In this document: positions 1 through 5,430 of the stretch, piece by piece
Numbering within the stretch: the stretch's first letter is position 1
How the letters are laid out: each line of letters opens with the position of its first letter
From: Clostridiales bacterium
GTDB lineage: Bacteria > Bacillota > Clostridia > Tissierellales > Sedimentibacteraceae
DNA length: 5,639 nucleotides
NCBI GenBank assembly: GCA_003497505.1
Contig: DNNV01000174.1
Span: 1 to 5,639, forward strand
Direction of reading: 5' to 3'
Program-made: the position numbers and the translations under genes
The notes under the pieces: generated by a model
What the model was told of the DNA's origin: nothing
Seen by the model: only the letters and a program-made list of their open reading frames with translations
Database searches by the model: none

Positions 1-1112
1 AGCTTCGCGGCTTGCTTTCTTTTGTCTGATATTTTTTCAGAATAATTTTTTAATTTTTCATATATTATATTCTGTTCTTTGATTAAGGAATTTAAACTAT
101 ATTCTGCCTCTCTTAATATATTTAATTCCTTATAGGCTTCATTTCGGTATTCTGTTATTTTTTCAACGGTGAATCCATATTTACGTTTTAACCTGTTTAT
201 AAGAGACATTCTTTCCTCAATGCTTTCTAATTTGCTCTCATCAAGCTCAAGTTTTTCGGTATAATCTCTTAAATCATAATTGAAGTATTGAATCTCTTCA
301 AGAAGCAAATCGAACCTTGAAAGAAATTTTTCCAAGACCTCATCGTATGTCTTTATTTTGTTCAGCATACTGTAAACGTTATTAAGTCCGCCGCTGTTTA
401 AGATATTGGATGCTTCATTCAGAGAACCTTGTAATTCTTTGATGTTGGAAAGTTTTTTTATTTCTTTCAGCAGGTCTTCTTCTTCATTTTCCTTCAGACC
501 GGCTTCATCGATTTCGTCAATTTCATATTGAAGCTGCTCTATTTTTGCATCCTTGTTGACCAGCTTATTCTTAAGAGTATCTATCTCTTCCAGCACATTG
601 CTGTATTCGCCGTAAAGCTGTGAGTATCCACCGCATAAAGGCGACAGCTCCTTTTGAATAAGGCTGTCCAAAAGCGAAATGTGATTTTCTTTTTTAAATA
701 TGCTTTCATGGCCGAACTGACCGTATATATCTATCAAGCATCTGCCCGCTTCTCTCAATAAGCTTAAAGGAACCGTCCTGCTGTTAATTTTGCTTATGCT
801 TTTACCGTTTTCAAGTATTTCTCTCGAAATTATAAGAAAATCTTCCTGGTCAATTTCGATATTTGCAGCATCTAAAATGTTGCATACATCTTTGTTGCCG
901 GAAACGTCAAAGACAGCCTCAACTACGGAGCTGTTTTTTCCCTTCCTTATTAAATCCTTCGATGCTCTTTCTCCCAAAATCAATGACAATGCCTCGATTA
1001 GCACTGATTTTCCGGAGCCTGTCTCACCTGTAAAAACATTGAATCCTTTGTCAAAATTAATAGATTCCTTTTCAAATACAGCAAAATTGCTTATACTTAA
1101 GTTAAGCAGCAT
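1..1112 (-). CDS. recN: DNA repair protein RecN, N-terminal 370 residues (gene runs off the window)
   Basis: RecN is an SMC-like ATPase that acts early in double-strand break repair, organising broken ends for RecA-dependent recombination. The reading frame opens with ATG at 1112 and stays open to base 1, so about two thirds of a protein of usual length near 550 residues is present. Visible motifs: Walker A GETGSGKS at residues 29-36, a Q-loop in DIYGQ at 128-132, then a long charged, leucine-rich coiled-coil arm, and the conserved RLKRKYG element near 307-313. The ABC signature and Walker B lie beyond the window. The start is supported by a GGTG ribosome binding site at 1118-1121 with short spacing and by the lack of another in-frame start before the argR stop. 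It follows argR by 10 bp, an arrangement common in Firmicutes, and is probably co-transcribed from the promoter upstream of tlyA. Identity is secure; only the 3' part is missing. Confidence 0.96.
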   Translation of the reverse strand, partial: MLLNLSISNFAVFEKESINFDKGFNVFTGETGSGKSVLIEALSLILGERASKDLIRKGKNSSVVEAVFDVSGNKDVCNILDAANIEIDQEDFLIISREILENGKSISKINSRTVPLSLLREAGRCLIDIYGQFGHESIFKKENHISLLDSLIQKELSPLCGGYSQLYGEYSNVLEEIDTLKNKLVNKDAKIEQLQYEIDEIDEAGLKENEEEDLLKEIKKLSNIKELQGSLNEASNILNSGGLNNVYSMLNKIKTYDEVLEKFLSRFDLLLEEIQYFNYDLRDYTEKLELDESKLESIEERMSLINRLKRKYGFTVEKITEYRNEAYKELNILREAEYSLNSLIKEQNIIYEKLKNYSEKISDKRKQAAK

Positions 1113-1122
1113 AATATCACCA

Positions 1123-1575
1123 TTATCTTATGTTCTTTTTAAATTCATCCAATACGTAATCTACTTTTTCCAATGACCTTATAGCAACAAATACAGTATC
1201 ATCTCCTGCCAGGGTTCCCACAATGTCCTCAACTCCCATGTAGTCAATTGCGGATGCGCATATTTGAGCGGCACCTGGAATTGTTTTCAGCACTATGATG
1301 TTCATGGCATTATCAATAGAAACTACAGAATTCTCAAATATTTTATACAATCTGTCTGTAATGCCTTCCTGGCTTTGCCCGATTGTTGCATATTTGTATT
1401 TTCCGTTTTTGGACATAACTTTTACAAGTCGCAGCTCTTTTATGTCTCTTGAAATAGTAGCTTGAGTTACGTCGATGTTCATGGCTTTAAGTCCGTCTGC
1501 AAGCTCCTCCTGAGTTTCAATTTCCTGCTTTGAAATAAGCTCAAGAATTTTTGTTTGTCTTGTATACTTTTTCAT
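1123..1575 (-). CDS. argR: Arginine repressor ArgR/AhrC
   Basis: ArgR is a hexameric, arginine-responsive DNA-binding regulator that represses arginine biosynthesis and, in Bacillus, activates arginine catabolism. The 150-residue length is typical. The N-terminal winged helix carries the recognition-helix signature TQATISRDIKEL at residues 37-48. The C-terminal oligomerisation and arginine-binding domain shows GAAQICASAID at 101-111 and GTLAGDDT at 120-127, whose Asp pair (125-126) is the family's arginine-binding site. The ATG at 1575 is preceded by a strong GAGGTGA ribosome binding site at 1579-1585, which overlaps the TGA stop of tlyA; the intergenic gap is only 8 bp. All key residues are present, so the protein should be functional. 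Autoregulation is possible, since a weak ARG-box-like sequence lies upstream of the operon promoter, but that is inference. Confidence 0.97.
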   Translation of the reverse strand: MKKYTRQTKILELISKQEIETQEELADGLKAMNIDVTQATISRDIKELRLVKVMSKNGKYKYATIGQSQEGITDRLYKIFENSVVSIDNAMNIIVLKTIPGAAQICASAIDYMGVEDIVGTLAGDDTVFVAIRSLEKVDYVLDEFKKNIR

Positions 1576-1583
1576 TAGTCACC

Positions 1584-2402
1584 TCATACATTTCTATTAT
1601 TTTTATAATATTCAAAAGCTTGAATTACTAAGTCTTTGAATTTTGTTTCATTTAAAAACGAACTACCTTTTGAAAATCTTTTGATATGTCCCAAGTATTC
1701 TATATTTCCATCTCCGCCCCTTATGGGAGAAAATGTAACATCAGTTAAAATTAAACCGTTTTCACTACAGTAGGACTGAATTTTGTTTAATACCTGAATA
1801 TGGACCTTTTTGTCCTTTACAATGCCCTTTTTTCCGATATTTTCTCTCCCGGCCTCAAACTGAGGCTTTATGAGAACAATGATATCGGTGTTATCCCTGC
1901 TTATTTCCGATATTTTGGGCAGTATAAATTGCAAAGATATAAATGATACATCCGCAGTAATCACATCAATTTCATCATCAATAATTGATGTATCGGCATA
2001 TCTGAAATTTATACCCTCCAAGTTTATCACACGTTTATCGTTTCTCAGGGATTCGTGAAGTTGACCGTGGCCAACGTCCACCGCATAGACCTTTTTTGCA
2101 TGGTTCTTAATAAGATAGTCTGTAAAGCCGCCTGTGGAAGCACCTATGTCCGCAGCAACAGCATTATTTAAACTAATACGAAAATAATTAACAGCTTTTT
2201 CAAGCTTTGATGCCCCCCTGCTTACATACTCAAAGTTATTTTTAACTTCAATTTTGTCAAGCTCAGTTACCTTGAGCGATGGCTTTGTGGCCGCTCGTTC
2301 ATTCACATAAACGCAATTGCCAAGTATCAGCTGCTTTGCTTTCTCCCGGCTTTCGGTAAAGCCCTTCGACTGCAGGAATAAATCAAGCCTGTAATCTTCC
2401 AT
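1584..2402 (-). CDS. tlyA: TlyA family rRNA (cytidine-2'-O)-methyltransferase (S4 plus FtsJ-like domain)
   Basis: TlyA enzymes use S-adenosylmethionine to 2'-O-methylate cytidines in rRNA; in mycobacteria these are 16S C1409 and 23S C1920, and loss gives capreomycin resistance. An N-terminal S4 RNA-binding domain covers about residues 4-60, followed by SRGASKL at 61-67 and a Rossmann methyltransferase domain with the SAM motif DIGASTGGFTD at 85-95, DVSFISL at 151-157 and KPQFE at 179-183. The RrmJ-type tetrad can be placed at K66, D151, K179 and E235, a constant three-residue offset from the mycobacterial K69-D154-K182-E238. At 272 residues it is closer in size to the longer, dual-target type of TlyA. 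I chose ATG 2402 over the in-frame ATG at 2417: an AAGGG site sits about 6 nt before 2402, none precedes 2417, and family proteins begin at this point. It is the first gene of the tlyA-argR-recN unit. Earlier haemolysin labels for this family are misleading. Confidence 0.95.
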   Translation of the reverse strand: MEDYRLDLFLQSKGFTESREKAKQLILGNCVYVNERAATKPSLKVTELDKIEVKNNFEYVSRGASKLEKAVNYFRISLNNAVAADIGASTGGFTDYLIKNHAKKVYAVDVGHGQLHESLRNDKRVINLEGINFRYADTSIIDDEIDVITADVSFISLQFILPKISEISRDNTDIIVLIKPQFEAGRENIGKKGIVKDKKVHIQVLNKIQSYCSENGLILTDVTFSPIRGGDGNIEYLGHIKRFSKGSSFLNETKFKDLVIQAFEYYKNNRNV

Positions 2403-2452
2403 CAAATACCCTTTCATTATAATTATTCTAATATAAACAAACGGAAATAATC

Positions 2453-2488
2453 CAATAAAATTATAGCATAATAATTTATAAATATCAA
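2453..2488 (-). promoter_or_regulatory. Strong extended -10 sigma-A promoter for tlyA-argR-recN
   Basis: On the minus strand there is TTGATA (2483-2488), a 17-bp spacer ending in TGC, and a perfect TATAAT (2460-2465), so the -10 is of the extended TGnTATAAT type. The predicted transcription start is near 2453, leaving a leader of about 50 nt before the tlyA ATG at 2402. The upstream flank is almost pure A/T, which could serve as an UP element. It separates the xseAB operon from the tlyA-argR-recN unit. Confidence 0.85.
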
Positions 2489-2510
2489 TTAATTAATTAT
2501 CCTTTATTAG

Positions 2511-2549
2511 AAATCAAATGATTTTAATGAATAATTATTTTCTTATTCA
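2511..2549. repeat. Pair of small AT-rich dyads downstream of xseB
   Basis: Two inverted repeats sit next to each other in the gap after xseB: TGAATAA (2528-2534) with TTATTCA (2543-2549) around an 8-nt loop, and AAATC (2511-2515) with GATTT (2520-2524) around a 4-nt loop. The first begins about 15 nt after the xseB stop and could act as a weak terminator, but it has only one G-C pair and no good U-tract. The TGAATAA/TTATTCA arms also resemble halves of an ARG box (family consensus WNTGAATWWWWATTCANW). Function uncertain. The rest of the 2403-2564 gap is AT-rich and holds only the promoter and leader of tlyA. Confidence 0.35.
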
Positions 2550-2564
2550 GAAATATATTATGTA

Positions 2565-2759
2565 TTATTCAAGGCTTTCATCAATAATTTTGATTTTTTT
2601 CTGTATATCCTCAAGCTTTTTTGTGCAGAAGGAATATGCTTTCATTCCTTCCTCATAATTCGCCAATAATTCGTCTAATGAAAGGCTGTCATTTCCTTCA
2701 AATTCCTGAACTATTTTTTTTAAATGATCCAGTGCCTCCTCAAAGCTGTTGTATTCCAT
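2565..2759 (-). CDS. xseB: Exodeoxyribonuclease VII small subunit
   Basis: XseB is the small accessory subunit of exonuclease VII, several copies of which assemble along the XseA helical arms to form the active nuclease. The 64-residue product is of normal size (usually about 60-80) and shows the family pattern: SFEEALDHLKKIVQEFE at residues 5-21, LDELLANYEEGM at 28-39 and FCTKKLEDIQKKI at 44-56, predicted as two amphipathic helices. Its ATG shares one base with the xseA stop (TAATG), and a GAGGTG ribosome binding site lies inside the xseA 3' end at 2765-2770, so translation coupled to XseA is likely. It is the last gene of the nusB operon. In B. subtilis ispA follows; here an intergenic gap follows instead. 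Confidence 0.95.
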   Translation of the reverse strand: MEYNSFEEALDHLKKIVQEFEGNDSLSLDELLANYEEGMKAYSFCTKKLEDIQKKIKIIDESLE

Positions 2760-3943
2760 TATTTCACCTCTTCCGCAGATAATATTTCCGCTTGAATTTT
2801 AAAGTCCTTAAACCTTATGTCAATTACTTCATTTGCGTGAACATGTTCAAGGCTTCTGACAATATTTCCGTTTCTGTCTGAAACCAGCGCAAATCCATTT
2901 TTTAAATGATTGCTGTAATTGTAGCCCTTAAGCTTTTCCATAAGCATTTCAAGTTTGTGAGAAGTATCAGTCAAAGCGGCCGTGGTATGATCAGCAATTA
3001 TGCTTCTGTAATTTTCTGCATCATTTTTATATTTGAATATTTTTTCTATAGGCAGACTGCTTTTTAAAATATATCTGTCAGATTTAAGCTCCGCCTGCAT
3101 TATCATAAGCTTGTTTAATGTTGTGTACTGCAGAGTGTATTTAAGGCTTCTCAGCTTTTCCTCTATGTCCTTGTAGCCTGAAATAATTCTTTCGGCAGCG
3201 GCTGTAGGAGTGTGGCAATATATATCTGCCACATAGTCTGCAAGCGTTCTGTCCGTTTCATGACCTATGCCCGTAACAACGGGTATCTCGGACTTATATA
3301 TCTCTTCCGCAACGTTCACATCGTTGAATATATTCAAGTCCTCAAAGCTTCCTCCGCCTCTGGAAATCAGTATAACATCTGTTTTATTTCTATTAAAAAA
3401 CCTTATTCCGTCTATTATACTATCTTTTGACTTTTCGCCCTGAACCAGTGTATTATATATTATAATTTCAAAATTGGCTCTTACTGTTTCAAAGGTTTTT
3501 AAAATATCTTTTATTGCAGCTCCAGTCCTGGATGTTATTATTCCTATTTTCGCAGGATACAGTGGTATATCCCTGTGCCTGTCAAACATTCCTTCGGCCT
3601 TAAGCTTCTCTTTCAGCGCCTCCAGATCAAGCAGTATTTTGCCAAGCCCCACTCTCTCTATGCTGCGAACCACAAGCTGGTATGTTCCCTTTGCTTCATA
3701 TACCGAAAGCTCTCCTTCGGCAACAATTTTATCTCCGTTTTTAGAAATATTGTCAGCAAAAAAAGCAACACAATTAATGCATGAATTTTCATCACAGAGT
3801 GAGAAATATGTATATCCGCTCTTGCTCATGCGTATATTGGATACCTCTCCTTCGACTCTGAGGTTGTTCAAAATTGAGTTGCTCATCAAGTATTTTTTTA
3901 TATACTGATTTAAAACTGATACCTTAATTGGTTTTAATTTCAT
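2759..3943 (-). CDS. xseA: Exodeoxyribonuclease VII large subunit
   Basis: XseA is the catalytic subunit of exonuclease VII, a metal-independent single-strand-specific nuclease of the cytoplasm that trims DNA ends to oligonucleotides in repair. The 394-residue protein has an N-terminal OB-fold (about residues 5-100, with VEGEVSN at 30-36) followed by the catalytic domain: GIITSRTGAAIKDI at 134-147, RGGGSFEDL at 195-203, GIGHETD at 225-231 and HTPTAAAE at 244-251. The remaining C-terminal part is a long helical arm for XseB binding. It is a little shorter than many homologues (400-450). One oddity is EDLNIFND where the family usually has EDLWxFND. The ATG at 3943 has an AGGTGG ribosome binding site about 5 nt upstream, and the gene begins 20 nt inside the end of the TsaD-like gene. 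Family assignment is secure. Confidence 0.97.
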   Translation of the reverse strand: MKLKPIKVSVLNQYIKKYLMSNSILNNLRVEGEVSNIRMSKSGYTYFSLCDENSCINCVAFFADNISKNGDKIVAEGELSVYEAKGTYQLVVRSIERVGLGKILLDLEALKEKLKAEGMFDRHRDIPLYPAKIGIITSRTGAAIKDILKTFETVRANFEIIIYNTLVQGEKSKDSIIDGIRFFNRNKTDVILISRGGGSFEDLNIFNDVNVAEEIYKSEIPVVTGIGHETDRTLADYVADIYCHTPTAAAERIISGYKDIEEKLRSLKYTLQYTTLNKLMIMQAELKSDRYILKSSLPIEKIFKYKNDAENYRSIIADHTTAALTDTSHKLEMLMEKLKGYNYSNHLKNGFALVSDRNGNIVRSLEHVHANEVIDIRFKDFKIQAEILSAEEVK

Positions 3944-4892
3944 TGTACCACCTGTCTATAACGGGAAGGAATGAAACTCCCACTGCGTTATCAGATGAGT
4001 TTTCCTTAGAGGGAAAAATAACGTTGAAATCCTTGCTCAAAGCGTCTGATAACAAATTCCTTATAATGCTGTTGGATGCAACCCCTCCGGCAATAATTAC
4101 CGTATCAAATTTCTGTATTGACTTAATATGTCCGATTATGTGAAGTATGCAGTCGGATACATATTTAAAAAGCGAATATATTATTGATTCTCTGCTATAC
4201 TTGCCGGACATGTGCAGATTGCTGTAATAGTTTTCAATTCCAGAAAGATTGATGTAGGAATCACCGCTTATTGCCGGTGTCTTGATCTTTTCAGTGTGGA
4301 CATGAATGTCCAGAAACCTTTCCATATGCATTCCGCATGGAAAGGGAAATTCCATAAGCGTGCCTATTCTGTCAATCAGTTGTCCAAATGTTATATCCTT
4401 GCTTCCGCCTTCTATAACAGCAGCATATCCTTTTGCAGCCTTTTTTACTCTTAAAAACTCGGCGGTCCCGCCTGAAATATGAAGAGCAAGTATGTTGTCG
4501 TTTATTTCTTTATAATTATCCAGCAGAGATGCTGCAATATGATTTTCCTGATGTGAATATTCCACGTAACTGCAGCCTAATGTCTTTGCAATTATTTTAC
4601 CGTAGTTTTGTCCCACGGTAAATACGGGCATGTATGAGCCATCTATATTTCTCGGTCTTGAGCTGACTGAAACAATGCTTATATTTTTTAAATCCGGCTC
4701 TATTTCCGAATAGAGCTCCTGAAAGTTCCTGAGATGCTGAAAAACCGCATCCTGCTGCCTCAATCCTTTCTGTCCTGAGGGTACATCAAGAATTTTTCTT
4801 TTATCGGCTATTATCTCGCTGCCGTCAATAGCCGACAGCGCAATGGATGTGGTGTATGCACTTGTATCTATGCCCAGCACATATTTTTTCAT
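3924..4892 (-). CDS. TsaD/Kae1/Gcp-like paralogue (ASKHA fold), function unknown
   Basis: This 322-residue protein belongs to the TsaD/Kae1 family, whose canonical member makes the t6A37 modification of tRNA with TsaB and TsaE. Numbered from ATG 4892 it has GIDTS at 7-11, a metal-binding HQENH at 114-118 (the family HxExH), SGGTAEF at 140-146, a DxxxGxxxD segment at 166-174, GGVASN at 269-274 and the C-terminal metal ligand Asp in SDN at 300-302. However, the canonical SGGHT lacks its His, PGGP is replaced by PCGM (about 185-188), and the normally Gly/Pro-rich loop reads SSRPRNIDGSYMP (77-89). It therefore looks like a divergent paralogue rather than the main TsaD. ATG 4892 is preferred over GTG 4904: it forms an ATGA overlap with the nusB stop, lies 9 nt after an AAGGTG site, and matches family N-termini (KKYVLGIDTS), while the GTG lies inside that ribosome binding site. 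It occupies the place held by folD in B. subtilis. The old label of glycoprotease is not supported. Confidence 0.85.
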   Translation of the reverse strand: MKKYVLGIDTSAYTTSIALSAIDGSEIIADKRKILDVPSGQKGLRQQDAVFQHLRNFQELYSEIEPDLKNISIVSVSSRPRNIDGSYMPVFTVGQNYGKIIAKTLGCSYVEYSHQENHIAASLLDNYKEINDNILALHISGGTAEFLRVKKAAKGYAAVIEGGSKDITFGQLIDRIGTLMEFPFPCGMHMERFLDIHVHTEKIKTPAISGDSYINLSGIENYYSNLHMSGKYSRESIIYSLFKYVSDCILHIIGHIKSIQKFDTVIIAGGVASNSIIRNLLSDALSKDFNVIFPSKENSSDNAVGVSFLPVIDRWYNEIKTN

Positions 4893-5293
4893 TCTTCTAT
4901 GCACCTTACAACGGTACCCAGTATTCCGTTTATAAATTTATGTGAATCGTCATTGGAATATTTCTTGCTGATTTCAACTGCTTCATTTATTGAAACAGAA
5001 GCAGGTATGGAGCTGTTATAGAGTATTTCGGATATCGCAACACGGAGAACCGCCAGGTCCACCTTCGCAATTCTGTTTATTTTCCAGTCTTTTGAATTAT
5101 CTGTGATATATTTGTCTATAGTATCGAGGTTGTCAATCAAATCATCCATTGTTTTGTTCAGATATTCTGAATCAACACCTTCAATTTCAAAATGGTTGAT
5201 ATACTTACACGGAACTTCCTTGTCAAATTCCTTGTTAATATCCATGCAATATGCTATTTTAACCGCTTCTTCTCTTGTTTCTTTTCGCTTCAT
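4889..5293 (-). CDS. nusB: Transcription antitermination factor NusB
   Basis: NusB binds boxA RNA together with NusE (ribosomal protein S10) and promotes processive transcription and proper assembly of rRNA. The all-helical protein has 134 residues, the usual length. The N-terminal TREEAVKIAYCMD (residues 6-18) corresponds to the family R-x-x-A-x-x-x-L-Y helix but is somewhat divergent. The C-terminal half is strongly conserved: DWKINRIAKVDLAVLRVAISEIL at about 69-91, IPASVSINEAVEISKKY at 96-112 and FINGILG at 120-126. The ATG at 5293 is preceded by a near-perfect GGAGG ribosome binding site (5298-5302). Its stop overlaps the start of the TsaD-like gene by 4 nt. It is the first gene of the operon, and the consensus promoter at 5383-5411 gives it an 84-nt leader. 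The position directly after an Asp23/YqhY gene is the standard Firmicute arrangement. Confidence 0.96.
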   Translation of the reverse strand: MKRKETREEAVKIAYCMDINKEFDKEVPCKYINHFEIEGVDSEYLNKTMDDLIDNLDTIDKYITDNSKDWKINRIAKVDLAVLRVAISEILYNSSIPASVSINEAVEISKKYSNDDSHKFINGILGTVVRCIEE

Positions 5294-5382
5294 ATTTCCT
5301 CCGTTCAGGATAGGTATTCACCGCACCCGTATGACATGTTTCAGTTATCGAATGAATGCCGAAAACTAAATATGCATAAACA

Positions 5383-5411
5383 ATTATAGATTGACAACAT
5401 AAAATTGTCAA
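5383..5411 (-). promoter_or_regulatory. Full-consensus sigma-A promoter for the nusB operon
   Basis: On the minus strand there is TTGACA (5406-5411), an exact 17-bp spacer (5389-5405) and TATAAT (5383-5388), which matches the consensus at every position. The likely start is an A near 5377, giving a leader of about 84 nt before nusB. Both boxes overlap a 13-bp inverted repeat, so access may be controlled by a dimeric repressor, or the palindrome may also end transcription from the upstream gene. No known operator was recognised. Confidence 0.88.
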
Positions 5412-5417
5412 TCTATA
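5385..5417. repeat. Perfect 13-bp inverted repeat overlapping the nusB promoter (operator and/or terminator)
   Basis: The arms TATAGATTGACAA (5385-5397) and TTGTCAATCTATA (5405-5417) are exactly complementary and flank a 7-nt loop (5398-5404). The stem begins 13 nt after the stop of the Asp23-type gene, a usual position for an intrinsic terminator, and is followed on the minus strand by an imperfect U-rich run (ATTGTTTATG). It is only about 30 percent G-C and the U-tract is poor, so termination would be modest. The near-complete coincidence with the promoter core suggests an operator as the main or second role. The remainder of the gap, 5294-5384, holds the nusB leader with no further structure that I can support. 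Confidence 0.8.
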
Positions 5418-5419
5418 TT
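5391..5419 (+). promoter_or_regulatory. Mirror-image promoter-like sequence on the plus strand
   Basis: Because the nusB promoter sits on a palindrome, the plus strand also reads TTGACA (5391-5396), 17 bp (5397-5413) and TATATT (5414-5419). If used, transcription would start near 5426 and run antisense into the end of the Asp23-type gene. No plus-strand gene follows within the window, so the match could simply be a by-product of the dyad. The two promoters overlap and could not be occupied at once. Confidence 0.4.
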
Positions 5420-5430
5420 AGTTTATGATC

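Noticed and set aside
790..1176. Plus-strand 128-codon open frame opposite the start of recN
   Set aside because: It is antisense to the Walker A region of recN, has no convincing ribosome binding site, and its composition (Ser/Leu/Ile-rich) is what a complementary frame of an AT-rich gene gives.
2416..2421. A second TATAAT on the minus strand just before tlyA
   Set aside because: It has no acceptable -35 at 16-18 bp, and a start from it would leave almost no leader and exclude the AAGGG ribosome binding site. The promoter at 2460-2488 is far better.
2487..2498. AATTAATTAATT tandem repeat next to the tlyA -35 box
   Set aside because: It is low-complexity AT sequence of a kind expected in this composition; at most it contributes to an UP-like element.
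3474..3908. Plus-strand 144-codon open frame opposite the OB-fold part of xseA
   Set aside because: It lies wholly within xseA, whose protein matches its family over the full length; the antisense product shows no recognisable motif.
5305..5337. Ten-codon minus-strand open frame (MSYGCGEYLS) in the nusB leader, ending just before the nusB ribosome binding site
   Set aside because: The position resembles a leader peptide, but there is no Shine-Dalgarno site before its ATG and no run of regulatory codons or attenuator hairpin, so chance is the better explanation.
5303..5376. Possible riboswitch or boxA-type autoregulatory element in the 84-nt nusB leader
   Set aside because: I found no boxA-like sequence (TGCTCTTTAACA type) and no stable stem apart from the promoter dyad upstream, so there is no support for a structured RNA.
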